Origin: Trebonia sp963811335
GTDB taxonomy: Bacteria > Actinomycetota > Actinomycetes > Streptosporangiales > Streptosporangiaceae
Direction of reading: 5' to 3'
Assembly (NCBI GenBank): GCA_963811335.1
Contig: CAWERB010000023.1
Coordinates: forward strand, 248,001 to 312,000
DNA: 64,000 nt
The stretch's first letter is position 1, and each line of letters begins with the position of its first letter. The notes under the pieces were generated by a model. That model had not been told where the DNA came from. It did not search any database and saw only the letters and a program-made list of their open reading frames with translations. The translations under genes and the position numbers were made by a program. Shown here piece by piece: positions 44,648 through 53,274 of the stretch.

Positions 44648-44779
44648 CTACCGGCGGCGGCCCGGCCATAGCTTGGCGAAGGCGAGGACGACGTAGACGA
44701 TCGTGTTGAAGCTGACGAAGACGAACAGAAGCTCGTACCAGCGATTCTCGGTGTAGGAGGCAGCGGCGACGAGGTTCAT
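44648..44779 (-). CDS. 43-aa single-helix membrane protein coupled to the glycosyltransferase
   Basis: ATG 44779 overlaps the TGA of the glycosyltransferase gene (ATGA). The protein has a short polar N-terminus (MNLVAAASYTENRWYE), one membrane helix (LLFVFVSFNTIVYVVLAFA) and a basic end (KLWPGRRR), giving an N-out, C-in prediction. A likely small accessory subunit of the synthase. Confidence 0.75.
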   Translation of the reverse strand: MNLVAAASYTENRWYELLFVFVSFNTIVYVVLAFAKLWPGRRR

Positions 44780-46269
44780 GATACGGGCCTCGTGACTTTT
44801 GCGGCGTTCCAGTGTTTGGAGCGCCTGGTTGCGATGTCGAACATTGACTTCACGTAGACGGCATTCAGGAATATGGCGTAGCCGAGCTCGAATATCAGGA
44901 GTGCCGCGATCAGCCGAGCCCGCCAGCCCTCGTCCCAGACGGTGACGGCTCGCTCCACCGCGAACAGGCACCCGACAACCAGCCAGAAGAGCACGACGGT
45001 GAACACCCCGGCGGCGAAATGAGACGTCACGGAGAGAACCAGAGCGGACGCTACGGCCAGGACGCCATAGCCAAGCCCGAACTGCTGCAGCCAGTACCTG
45101 GCAGTGGCCGAGGAGATCCCGTACATGCCGATGTTTTCGAGCGCGCCCCGTTGCCAGCGCTGTCGCTGGTGCCACAGGTCCCGCCACGTCGGCATCAGCT
45201 CCGTGCGCACCCGGCACCCCATGGGGGACGCCAGCCGGGCGCCCAGCGTCTTCAAGGCCAGGGTCAGCTCGTTGTCCTCGGTCAGGGAGTAGGTGTCGTA
45301 CACCTCCCCGGCCCTGCCGGGGAGCACCGTGCCCCGGCTGGCGGCCACGCTGGCTAGAGCATCGGCCCGGAACAACGAAGCCGTCCCCGTCAGCACGAAC
45401 GCATCGCCCCTGCGCCGGGCGACATCCCGTCCGTAGCGCCGGTACTCGTTGCGCTGCATCTGCGCGAGCAGTCCAGGTGCCTCGTCACCATAGAACACCC
45501 CGCCTACCGCGCTCAGATCGGAGCGCGCACGGAACTCGGCCGCGGCTCGCTCGATGAAGCCGCTGACCATGCTCGTGTCCGCGTCCGTCACGAGCACCAG
45601 GTCGAGCGGGCCCATCATGGGCACCAATCGCGCCAGCAACTGGTTGAGGCCGCCTGCCTTGCGGTATCGGTTATCGACGGTGGTATAGACGCTGGCTCCC
45701 AGCATGCCCGCGATCTCTGCCGTCTTGTCGGTGCAGTTGTCGGCGATCACCCAGACCGTGTCTGGAGGCTTGGTCTGGCCGTACAGCGCGGACAGCGTTA
45801 CTGGCAGGTGGACCTCCTCGTCGCAGGCCGGGATCACCGCAGTCACCGAGAATGGCCCGGCCGGGCGATCCGGTGCTGCCAAGCGGCGAAGGGGCCGCTT
45901 TGCCGCTTGCCGGGGCTCCCGGGCGGGATCAGTTACCCGGCGAGCCGCCAACGCGTCGAGCCCGTGCACTACGAGGGCGCACGCGCCTGCGGCGAAGACG
46001 GCGGCGACCACCATCATCATCATCAGCGACGGCGCGGCGAAATGAACGGTCGCATGAACCGGACCGATCGCCAGTTCCTGGCTGCCCCGCGCGTTTACGC
46101 CAGCCGTATCGGCGATAAGAACCGCCACCGCCGCGACGACCAGGCCGATGCCGACAAGCAAGCCGGGAACGCCCCGTATCAGCCCAGGCTGACCGGTTTG
46201 GTCACCGCCCCCATCCGCATTGTCCCGGTTCGGCCGCGGTGATGCTTCCCCGCCGCTCCCGCCATTCAT
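44776..46269 (-). CDS. Processive GT2 membrane glycosyltransferase (cellulose/hyaluronan synthase-like)
   Basis: 497 residues. Two N-terminal helices (about 30-50 and 78-102), then a GT2 domain: VTAVIPACDEE, VIADNCTD, LVLVTDADT (DxD), LTEDNELTLAL (acid base) and QRQRWQRG (QxxRW), the D,D,D,QxxRW set of processive synthases. Four helices follow (about 400-475). It should build and export a polysaccharide from a UDP-sugar. The sole operon between R4 and R5. No c-di-GMP-binding PilZ domain. Confidence 0.9.
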   Translation of the reverse strand: MNGGSGGEASPRPNRDNADGGGDQTGQPGLIRGVPGLLVGIGLVVAAVAVLIADTAGVNARGSQELAIGPVHATVHFAAPSLMMMMVVAAVFAAGACALVVHGLDALAARRVTDPAREPRQAAKRPLRRLAAPDRPAGPFSVTAVIPACDEEVHLPVTLSALYGQTKPPDTVWVIADNCTDKTAEIAGMLGASVYTTVDNRYRKAGGLNQLLARLVPMMGPLDLVLVTDADTSMVSGFIERAAAEFRARSDLSAVGGVFYGDEAPGLLAQMQRNEYRRYGRDVARRRGDAFVLTGTASLFRADALASVAASRGTVLPGRAGEVYDTYSLTEDNELTLALKTLGARLASPMGCRVRTELMPTWRDLWHQRQRWQRGALENIGMYGISSATARYWLQQFGLGYGVLAVASALVLSVTSHFAAGVFTVVLFWLVVGCLFAVERAVTVWDEGWRARLIAALLIFELGYAIFLNAVYVKSMFDIATRRSKHWNAAKVTRPVS

Positions 46270-46519
46270 GATGGCGCCCTACCCTGACACGCAAATCGGT
46301 AAGCCCGCCGGCAGGCAGGTCCTTAGAACCCACGCGCCACCCTTCTCGCACGCCATCCAGCTAGCCGCCTCATCCGTCCATGGGGTCAATCGTCAGCCGA
46401 TCATCAAGGCCTGGATCGCCGAGCGCTTAGAGCGCGATACCGCGCCAACGTGACGCCTTGCCTGCCCGACAGTCCCTGATTGCCTAAGCGGCCTGAGAGC
46501 CTGATGGCGGTCCTGCGCG

Positions 46520-46569
46520 AAATTCAGGACGCAAGAGTGGAGTCACCCCTGCATGTCGCTGCCCCGCGC
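46520..46569 (+). repeat. Island repeat R5
   Basis: Good copy in the gap between divergent glycosyltransferase and Uma2 genes. Confidence 0.9.
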
Positions 46570-46842
46570 CTGCTCGACCATTCGTCATGCTCGTGCCTAT
46601 CCTGGGGCCCGTCTCCGGTACTGCTGGCGTCAGGACTGGTCCTGGCGGGCTAGTGTCGGTGCCCGGGCGGGACGGGGGACCGCGCCCGCCAGGGCGCGAG
46701 TGGCACGTCGACAGCGCAAAACTGAAATTGCCGCTGCTCCTGCCGGGATCTGGCGTTTCACGATAGTTCTGCGCTGCGGATCCTGACTACCATGAGGCTG
46801 GCATGCGTAGCTGCGCAAGCAGGCCACCTCGACAGGAGGACC

Positions 46843-47469
46843 ATGGGCGCCATCCACGACTGGGCGACTCCGGAGAATCTCCAGCCCGAGCCGATCACGG
46901 TCGAGATCTGGCGGGACCTGCCGGAAGAGTTCTGCCGCCAGGTCGAGGTCGTGAACGGGCAAGCCGTCAGGTGCGAGGCGCCCCGGCGCACGCACCAGAC
47001 CGCGGCCCGTCGCCTGGCGGCGGTGCTGGAGGCGGCCACGGCCGATTACGTCGCCCTGCACCCGGGCTCCTGCCTGGATGTCAGTAACGACTTCGACATC
47101 ATCCTCTGGGAGGTTCCCGCCGCCACGATCCGGCGACCGGACCTCGCGCTGCACAATTGCGCGCCAGACGACGTGCGACCTCTGCCGGCCTCGTACATCC
47201 GGGTGATCATTGAGGTCGTGTCGCCTGGGAGCGACAAGACGGACCGGGTAGACAAGATGGGAGAGTACGCCGCGGCGGGCATCCCCTTCTACTGGCTGGT
47301 GTGGATCACTGACAACCGGGTGGCATCCATCGACGTGTACGTCCTGGATCACGCGATCGAGGCATACCGGCTGCTGCGAACCCTGGCACCAGAAGACGAG
47401 GTAAGCGTCCTCGAAGTGCCCGTTCGCATCAAGGTTCCCTGGAGTCAGCTCAGCGCACTCGTTCGCTAG
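46843..47469 (+). CDS. Uma2-family (DUF820) PD-(D/E)XK-like protein
   Basis: 208 residues from ATG 46843, directly after AGGAGG. Core motifs: VEVVNGQAV, HQTAARRLAAVL, SNDFDI, RRPDLAL (the Asp of PD), VIIEVVSPGSDKTDRVDKMGEY (ExV...K) and GIPFYWLVW. Uma2 proteins have a restriction-endonuclease fold of unknown biological role and are common in islands. Only gene between R5 and R6. Confidence 0.9.
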   Translation: MGAIHDWATPENLQPEPITVEIWRDLPEEFCRQVEVVNGQAVRCEAPRRTHQTAARRLAAVLEAATADYVALHPGSCLDVSNDFDIILWEVPAATIRRPDLALHNCAPDDVRPLPASYIRVIIEVVSPGSDKTDRVDKMGEYAAAGIPFYWLVWITDNRVASIDVYVLDHAIEAYRLLRTLAPEDEVSVLEVPVRIKVPWSQLSALVR

Positions 47470-47502
47470 CGCCGGTTCTCTGTCTGGGGCCCTGATGGCC
47501 TG

Positions 47503-47552
47503 AAATCCGCGACGCCAAAGTGGAGCCAGCCCTGCGCGCCGTTGCCCCGCGC
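47503..47552 (+). repeat. Island repeat R6
   Basis: Copy 34 bp after the Uma2 stop, before the convergent VapC gene. Confidence 0.88.
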
Positions 47553-47624
47553 TCGCCCGCATGAGCGCGGCTAGATGATCAAGTCGTCTGCGTGCCGTGA
47601 TGGATGGGTTTCCGTGCTGGACCG

Positions 47625-48041
47625 TCAGGGAAGCGGCTGCACGGTGATGTTCGGATAGGGCGCGGCTAGCGAGGCGAGGTCGTCAGGGTCGCCGGTGAGC
47701 ACAACGCCGCCGCCTGTCTCGACGGCTACCGCGACCACGTGGGCGTCGGCCAGGTAACGCGAGTCCGCCTTCGCCCCGGTGAGCACCCCGCCGACGAGGC
47801 GCGCCAGCGGGCGGTCGGTGTCACGAACCCGGATTCCCGTCTCGCGGGCCAGGCAGGCGTCCACGGCCTGGTTGTGGCCGGCACCCCGGTAGAGCCCCGC
47901 GAGGATTACCGCCGGGACGATCACGTCCCGCTGCATGAGCGCGGCGGCTCGCATGGCGGCCCGCACCTCCTCTTGCCGTCTCGAGGGCCGGCCGCCCAGC
48001 GTGGCCAGGGCCTCGGAGTCGAGGATGAGCGCGCGGCTCAC
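47625..48041 (-). CDS. vapC: PIN-domain toxin (VapC)
   Basis: 138 residues. PIN RNase fold: LILDSEALATL (first Asp), a central Glu-containing helix, YLADAHVVAVAVETGG and VLTGDPDDL (last acids). All acidic positions look intact. The start GTG overlaps the antitoxin stop (GTGA). Confidence 0.9.
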   Translation of the reverse strand: MSRALILDSEALATLGGRPSRRQEEVRAAMRAAALMQRDVIVPAVILAGLYRGAGHNQAVDACLARETGIRVRDTDRPLARLVGGVLTGAKADSRYLADAHVVAVAVETGGGVVLTGDPDDLASLAAPYPNITVQPLP

Positions 48042-48259
48042 AGTAGGTCCGTGTACTTGGCGACGAGTGCCTCATCAACCGGCCCGTGCTCGGCGTCAAG
48101 CGAATCGAGCATGTCCGTCAGCAGGCGGTTCCGTCGGCGCCGCCCGACCTCGGCCCGGATGGCCTCGTTCACCTGCCCAGACAGCGCTTCGTCGGCGGCC
48201 TCAAGCTCCGCAACAAGGTCCTCGTCAAGCGAGACGGAGACTTTCCGCTTGGCGGTCAT
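48038..48259 (-). CDS. vapB: VapB-type ribbon-helix-helix antitoxin
   Basis: 73 residues from ATG 48259. Begins KRKVSVSLDEDLVAELE, an RHH strand and helix, followed by a charged C-terminal helix for toxin binding. A -10-like TAATAC lies about 25 bp upstream on the minus strand in an AT-rich region, with GGTA direct repeats that may be the operator. Confidence 0.88.
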   Translation of the reverse strand: MTAKRKVSVSLDEDLVAELEAADEALSGQVNEAIRAEVGRRRRNRLLTDMLDSLDAEHGPVDEALVAKYTDLL

Positions 48260-48580
48260 ACCAGAAGCGTACCACGGTATTACCAAATCTCTGGCGCCGG
48301 TACGCGGCACTCGGGCCGGCACTCGGGCGGGGACTGCCGTGGCCCGGGTCGCGGAGATTTTGCTCATGCTCAGACGATAAGGGCCGCCAACGACATTCAG
48401 CGGCAAGAAATGGAATTTCCGTTACAGGACATTATTGGCATCACTTTGCGATTTGCCTGACTATTGCTTGCAATGCGTAGGCACCCCGCGCCTGACCGGA
48501 GGGCCGGGTATCCGGGCAGATGGAGATCGCTTCCTCGCGTTTGTACCACTGGGCTGTACGGCTCGGCTGGCCTGCTGCGG
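48260..48580. other. Gene-free AT-richer region upstream of vapBC
   Basis: 321 bp containing the vapB promoter region and a stretch (48380-48480) clearly less GC-rich than the genome, a sign of foreign DNA. No gene supported. Confidence 0.55.
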
Positions 48581-49150
48581 TTAAGGGGCAGCGGGGTCCT
48601 GTGCCGCATTCCAGCGCTTGACGACCGTGACATCCGCAGGAGCTGCGGGCCAGACCTGGATCCGCACCCTCTCAATGGTCCCCGGCGTCTCCGCGGAGTC
48701 AATGTCGAGGGCGCTCGCTGTGTCTAGGTTAGATCTGGAGGCGCGCAGGCGAAGCCAGCCCGGCGCCACCCCAATCCGCACCGCATCCGGCTCGTAGTCG
48801 GTGCAGCCCATCACAACCAACCTGCCCGATTCGCTCTTCAGGCTCGCCTCGACCACGTGGTCGAAGTCCGCCTCGTCGGCGGCCGGAGGAGAGCTAAGAG
48901 TCTCCACGCTCAGCTGCACGAAGACGTTAACCGCTGTGCCAATGGCCACTGCGTCCGGGCCGACGGCCAGCCCGTCTCTGACCGTCTGGCTTGTCCAGAG
49001 ATCCCCGAAGTCCGTCTCCGAACCCTCGTCGAACACGTGAATCTGGAAGTAGTCCGCGAACAGCCGCAGTTCAGTTGCCACCAAGACATCCTGCCGTACG
49101 GAAGCCTGCGTGAGGCGGTACAACTGCGGATCGCGGGAGCATTCCGGCAT
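48581..49150 (-). CDS. Conserved hypothetical protein
   Basis: About 189 residues from the Met of MPECSRDPQLYRLT; the open frame reaches 49246 but the extra N-terminus (RACKIVMR) is encoded by the second island motif and is probably not native. Body: LVATELRLFADYFQIHVFDEGS, DFDHVVEASLKSESGRLVVM, MGCTDYEPDAVRI, then mixed strands. It seems a small beta-rich soluble protein; I recognise no function. Confidence 0.6.
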   Translation of the reverse strand: MPECSRDPQLYRLTQASVRQDVLVATELRLFADYFQIHVFDEGSETDFGDLWTSQTVRDGLAVGPDAVAIGTAVNVFVQLSVETLSSPPAADEADFDHVVEASLKSESGRLVVMGCTDYEPDAVRIGVAPGWLRLRASRSNLDTASALDIDSAETPGTIERVRIQVWPAAPADVTVVKRWNAAQDPAAP

Positions 49151-49198
49151 CAGAAGATCGTTATGTGAGTTTGGCCGGTGATAGCCGACCATTTGGCG

Positions 49199-49220
49199 CA
49201 TGACGATCTTGCAGGCCCGT
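49199..49220 (+). repeat. Second island motif, copy 3
   Basis: CATGACGATCTTGCAGGCCC directly joined to R7, so the motif and R7 form one composite unit here. Confidence 0.75.
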
Positions 49221-49221
49221 G

Positions 49222-49269
49222 ATTCACGACGCAAAGGTGGAATCACCCCTGCGCGCCGTTGCCCCGCGC
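49222..49269 (+). repeat. Island repeat R7
   Basis: Well-conserved copy between the unknown gene (-) and the phosphotransferase remnant (+). Confidence 0.9.
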
Positions 49270-49384
49270 TGCTGGTGGCATCGGTCGGCCATCTGGATTG
49301 CCGGTTGCGGGTCGCCCCGCCGGTTCAGCGGCCTGGGCAGCCGACGAGCGCGAGCCGCTTTCGCCTGGCGGGATAATCACCTGG

Positions 49385-50063
49385 GTGAACTTCGACCGCA
49401 GGCTGCGGGCCTGCATCCGCGGCTGGCACCTGCAGGTCGGTGACCAGCTCGCCGGCGGGTCCGCTCCGAGGTGGTCGGGTGCCTGGCCGCCGACGGCACG
49501 GAGGTGGTCGTCAAGCTGGCCGCGACGCGGGAGCAGGCGCGAGCCGAGGCGGCCGCGCTCACTGACTGGGCCAGCACGGGCGCGGCCGCACGCCTCATCG
49601 ACGCGGACTTCGATCACAACGCGCTGCTGCTGGAGCAGATCCGGCCGGGACGCGCCTGCCCGGGAACGACCCAGCGGCCACCGGGGTAGTCGCGGGCCTA
49701 CTAGGCGCGCTTCACCGCGCCCCGCTCCCGGCGTACCCCTTCCCAGCACTGAGGGACAGCTTCGCCAGGATGGAGCGCCAGGCGCGCCGCGACGCAGAGT
49801 ACGAGCAACGGGCCAGGAACCAGCCCGGACGCGGGCAATCGGGCCTCCAGCGACTGCCGATCGCACGGGCGGCTGCCGCACGGCTCTGCGAGCGCCCGCC
49901 ACGAACCGTCCTGCTGCACGGCGACTTCCTCACCAAGAACCTGCTCTGGAACGGAACTGCCTACGTGGCCATCGATCCGATCCCGGCCATCGGCGATCCG
50001 TGCGCGGCCATCGGGTTTTTCGCCGCCGGCGATATGTCTCTCGTCAGTCCCAGTCACCATGAC
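49385..50063 (+). pseudogene. APH(6)-like aminoglycoside/choline phosphotransferase remnant, cut at R8
   Basis: Fragments in changing frames: GWHLQVGDQLAGGSA (from GTG 49385), CLAADGTEVVVKLAATREQA (Lys of the ATP site), ALLLEQIRPG, then after 49690 MERQARRDAEYEQRAR and the Brenner motif VLLHGDFLTKNLLW with AIDPIPAIGDP. Recognisable sequence stops at GFFAAG, right where R8 begins; the C-terminal helices are missing. At least two indels plus a truncation. Confidence 0.8.
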
Positions 50064-50065
50064 GC

Positions 50066-50114
50066 AAATCACGACGCAAGAGTGAAGCCACCCCTGAGCA
50101 TCTTTACCCCGCGC
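50066..50114 (+). repeat. Island repeat R8
   Basis: Copy located exactly at the truncation point of the phosphotransferase gene. Confidence 0.88.
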
Positions 50115-50365
50115 CTACGAAGTTCTGGCCTGGTAGGCGCTTGAGAGCGCCATAGCGGAGCCTGTCGGGTTTGGGCCTGGGGAGTCGGCGAGCGACCTGC
50201 ATCGGTACTTCGTGGTCAGTGTCATCGAGGGGGGCTATCAGCATGGTTCTATGGCTGAGTGAGATTCTTTTTCGACTTGTCGCCGAGTGCCCGGCCGCGT
50301 CGGCTGACCTGCGGTGAGTTCTCAGCGGCAGCACCGCTGGCCAGCACGAACGCCGCTAGAACAGG

Positions 50366-51001
50366 TTAGCTATCGGTGCATGTGGGCCAGTGGTCTGCTG
50401 CCCACTCTGGCCAGCCCGGCCACCCTGCTGGCGGGGCGGGGATGTCGCCGCCGTTAAGTTCGGCGGCGTCGGGCACCTGGAACTGCGGCCGCCAGGCGTC
50501 CACGTCGGCCTCGCTCATCGGGAACGTGTGGTGCGGTGTCGTTTCCTGGCGGTGCGCGATGCGGGCGAGCTGGACGTCCTTGTCCACGGGCAGGTAGACC
50601 ACCTGGCAAGCCGCCCCGGCCGACCGGGCCAGCCAGCGCAGCGCCGACCGCTCATCGCGGCCCCAGAGCCCGAAGTCGAGCACGACGCTGGTCCCCAGCC
50701 GCAGCGCCTGCAGGGCGACCGAGATGAGCCGCCCTTCGAGCACCCACCGCTCACCGCCCGGCCGCTGGAAGTCACCAATGGAATTGCCGAACAGCGGGAT
50801 CATCCAGTGATCCGGGGTCAGCCGCACCGCCTGGTGCGTTGCCGCGATTTCTTTGGCCCGGGTGGTTTTCCCGGCTGCGGGGAGCCCGACCATCAGGAAC
50901 ATCGTGGCGGCACGCGGCTCCTGCGTGACAACGGGTTCCGCTGCGGGCGGGCACGGGAATGGTTCTTCGTACTGCGAATCGAGACGCTGCGACTGAGACA
51001 T
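50366..51001 (-). CDS. P-loop kinase-like protein
   Basis: 211 residues. Walker A GLPAAGKTT (near residues 39-47) after a soluble extension, LDFGLWGRDERSAL as Walker B-like region, and LPVDKDVQLARIAHRQ lid-like helix. It resembles Zeta-toxin/gluconate kinase-type nucleotide kinases that phosphorylate small molecules or UDP-sugars. No antitoxin is adjacent. Between R8 and R9. Confidence 0.85.
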   Translation of the reverse strand: MSQSQRLDSQYEEPFPCPPAAEPVVTQEPRAATMFLMVGLPAAGKTTRAKEIAATHQAVRLTPDHWMIPLFGNSIGDFQRPGGERWVLEGRLISVALQALRLGTSVVLDFGLWGRDERSALRWLARSAGAACQVVYLPVDKDVQLARIAHRQETTPHHTFPMSEADVDAWRPQFQVPDAAELNGGDIPAPPAGWPGWPEWAADHWPTCTDS

Positions 51002-51139
51002 GATGTCCCCTGATCAGGCAGGATGACCCGGCAGCACAGGAACGCGTGTGACTGCCGGCAGGACACTGATCCGGCGGTACGTCCTGCCAATACCCTCGGC
51101 AGGGGCAGGCAATGAGGCCGCGGTTACGGCAGCCTCGGT

Positions 51140-51158
51140 ACCGCCGCTAAGCGGCGGT
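51140..51158. terminator. 8-bp-stem hairpin
   Basis: ACCGCCGC (51140-51147) and GCGGCGGT (51151-51158) around TAA, between the kinase start and the MFS remnant; possibly an old terminator or operator. Confidence 0.55.
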
Positions 51159-51235
51159 CCGGATATGCATGGCAGCGAAGCAGCAGCACATGCCCTCACC
51201 ATAGCCGGCAGCGGCAGCGGCGATCTGCGCTGTGA

Positions 51236-51514
51236 TCCCTGAGACAGAGACGACCCAGGACGCGGCCGCGGCGACCATGATCCAGCGCGCCACCCCGCGC
51301 GCGCTGCAGGGCCGCGCATTCTCCAACTTTTACGGAGCCATCGGCCTTGCCGCCGGCCTGTCCTACGTGCTGGGCGGCGTGGTCCTGCACGCCACAGGTC
51401 CCCGCAGCACCTTCGCCGTCGGCCGGCCTGGGCGGCGTGCTCACCGCGATCGTGGCCGCCATCCGGCTTCGCTCACACCACCGGCACAACCAGGCGGAAC
51501 CGGACCTCGCGTAA
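51236..51514 (+). pseudogene. MFS transporter C-terminal remnant
   Basis: TQDAAAATMIQRATPRALQGRAFS, a Gly/Ala-rich helix (GAIGLAAGLSYVLGGVVL) and, after a one-base shift near 51420, GGLGGVLTAIVAAIRLRS to a TAA at 51512. Only the last two helices survive. Confidence 0.75.
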
Positions 51515-51692
51515 CCGAGTTGTTGCCGCGATTAGCCAGCAGCCCGCCATCCGCCGCACGACCTGGCCCGCCATCCGCCGCGGATCGGCCCGCAACGCAC
51601 GAGCCCGCCACCAACCGGGCATCACAGCGACGCCGGGGCGCCAGTTCACAGCCGGCAAGCGCGGCGGCGGCACGTATCCGCGCTCTGGTCCT

Positions 51693-51732
51693 AATTCACG
51701 ACCCAGAGTGGAACCACCCTGCGCGCTGCTGC
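51693..51732 (+). repeat. Island repeat R9 (degenerate)
   Basis: Matches the first ~40 bp of the family (AATTCACGACCC, GTGGAACCACCC, GCGCGCTGCTGC) and lacks the GCCCCGCGC end. Confidence 0.75.
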
Positions 51733-51952
51733 GGGTGTGTTCGGTCTTTCCGGCCGAGTGCGGGTTGGTGTTGGCCGTGCCGTCCGCCGGCCGCGATTGC
51801 GGGCCAGGCGCGGCGACAGGCCGGAACGTCATGGTTATTTGCAACTTTTCGTCGTATTTGCCTGGCTGCAGATTAGGCCCGTGCATGCCGGGCGGCAGCG
51901 CTTCGCAGGCCCCAACAGCGCCTAACGCCATCCTGGTGCGCACTGACTTGAG

Positions 51953-52000
51953 AATTCAAGACGCATTAGTGGAGTCAGCCCTGCGCGCCGCAGCCCCGCG
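51953..52000 (+). repeat. Island repeat R10
   Basis: Last copy seen; GTGGAGTCAG centre and GCAGCCCCGCG end, 103 bp before the alpha/beta hydrolase gene. Confidence 0.85.
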
Positions 52001-52102
52001 TGGTGTCCTGTGGCTGATAAGTCGGCCCTGTCTCGGTAAACCGGCCCATTACGGCCCGGGTCTCAATGTTGTCGGCCCGGGCGGTGCCCTACCATCGGCT
52101 GC

Positions 52103-52861
52103 ATGCCGTGGCACGGGCCAGATGGTCACCGTCTCTATTACGAGGACACCGGGCGCGGTGACACGGTGGTGGTCATGCCGGGCTGGGCCGGCAGCATCAC
52201 CGAGCTCAGCCGGTTGCGGGCAGCGCTCTTGCCCGGCTTCCGCGTCATAGCCGTCGACCTGCCCGGCTCGGGCCGGTCGCAGCCGCAGCCACGAAGCTAT
52301 GAAGCTGGCTACTACCACGATGACGCGCGGACGGTCCTCGGGCTGCTCGATGCGCTGGGCGTTTCCGTGGCCCACCTGGCGGGCTTCAGCGATGGCGGGG
52401 AGATCGCAGTGCTGGTGGCCGGGCTGCGGCCGGGCCTGGCCTTGTCCCTGTTCACCTGGGGCGCCGCCGGGAAGATCGAGGCCACGCCGGATGAGCTGAC
52501 GTCACTTGAGAATGTCGTTGACCAGCCAGCGGACGGCCTGGCCCCGCTCGCGGCCTACCTGGTCACTGCCCACGGCGCCGATGGCGCGCGGATCATGACC
52601 AGGTCCTGGGCGCAGGCGATGCGGGACCTGGTCGCCGCGGGCGGCGACATCAGCCGGGACCGGGCGCACCTGATCACCTGCCCAGCGCTGCTTGTGGCTG
52701 GCACATACGACCCGCACTGCCCGCCCGACCTGACCAGGGAGCTGGCCGCGCTGATCCCGAAGGGGCAGTTCCTGGAAGCACCGGGCGCCGGGCATGCGGT
52801 GCACCTGTCGCACACCGCCTGGCTCGCGGGCCAGCTGACCAACTGGCTCGCCAGCCACTAA
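52103..52861 (+). CDS. Alpha/beta hydrolase
   Basis: 252 residues. VVVMPGWAGSITE oxyanion strand, GFSDGG elbow (Ser96), acid in GTYDPHCPP and His in GAGHAVHLS. The GxSDGG elbow resembles valacyclovir-hydrolase-like esterases. First intact gene to the right of the repeats. Confidence 0.88.
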   Translation: MPWHGPDGHRLYYEDTGRGDTVVVMPGWAGSITELSRLRAALLPGFRVIAVDLPGSGRSQPQPRSYEAGYYHDDARTVLGLLDALGVSVAHLAGFSDGGEIAVLVAGLRPGLALSLFTWGAAGKIEATPDELTSLENVVDQPADGLAPLAAYLVTAHGADGARIMTRSWAQAMRDLVAAGGDISRDRAHLITCPALLVAGTYDPHCPPDLTRELAALIPKGQFLEAPGAGHAVHLSHTAWLAGQLTNWLASH

Positions 52862-52884
52862 GTTGCGGAGGTGGCAGCGGGCGG

Positions 52885-53274
52885 TCAGGCGTCAGGGGCG
52901 ACTTCGGGGTGCGTGAAGCGCACGGGCTTGCCCAGCGACCGGGCGTAGGCGATTTCGGCTCGGGTGCTGTCTCCGATGTAGCCGCCGACTATGAGCACCT
53001 CATCAGCGAGCCGGATCTTCGCCCGGTGCAGGTCGTCGAGTCGAGCCTTCAGCGCCTCGGCCTCGGCGGGACCGGACCGAAGTTCGCGCGGCGACTTCAT
53101 GTCACAGCCCGGTTTGACGACAATCTTCCCGGCTTTGGTCTCCCGCAGGTCGGCCTCGTTCATCTCGGTCATGAAGCGGGTGGAGCCGCAGATCACGACG
53201 ATAGGCGGGAGGCTCAGCAGCTTCTTCGCGTCGGCGAGCTTCTCCTCGGGGGTGAGCAGTTGCGGGTATGACAC
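52885..53274 (-). CDS. Nucleoside 2-deoxyribosyltransferase-like protein
   Basis: 129 residues from GTG 53274, preceded by AGGAGGAACCA. Fold markers: PIVVICGSTRFMTEMNEADL (nucleotide loop), HRAKIRLADEVLIVGGYIGDSTRAEIAYARSLGKPV, with the acidic EIAYA helix of the family. Members act in nucleotide salvage or modification; substrate unknown. Confidence 0.8.
   Translation of the reverse strand: MSYPQLLTPEEKLADAKKLLSLPPIVVICGSTRFMTEMNEADLRETKAGKIVVKPGCDMKSPRELRSGPAEAEALKARLDDLHRAKIRLADEVLIVGGYIGDSTRAEIAYARSLGKPVRFTHPEVAPDA

Larger units (their letters stand above)
51515..52102. other. Gene-free region with R9 and R10
   Basis: 588 bp without a supportable gene. It contains the degenerate R9 and R10, 260 bp apart, and an AT-rich patch near 51830-51870. 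Confidence 0.6.

Noticed and set aside
49243..49902. Minus-strand ORF opposite the phosphotransferase remnant
   Set aside because: Arg/Ser/Pro-rich shadow without motifs; the + strand carries clear kinase motifs.
50146..50334. Small ORF between R8 and the kinase gene
   Set aside because: No recognisable domain or ribosome-binding site in either direction.
40853..52000. Classical integron attC array
   Set aside because: No integrase, no GTTRRRY/RYYYAAC cores seen, and mixed gene orientation; only the cassette-like layout is similar.
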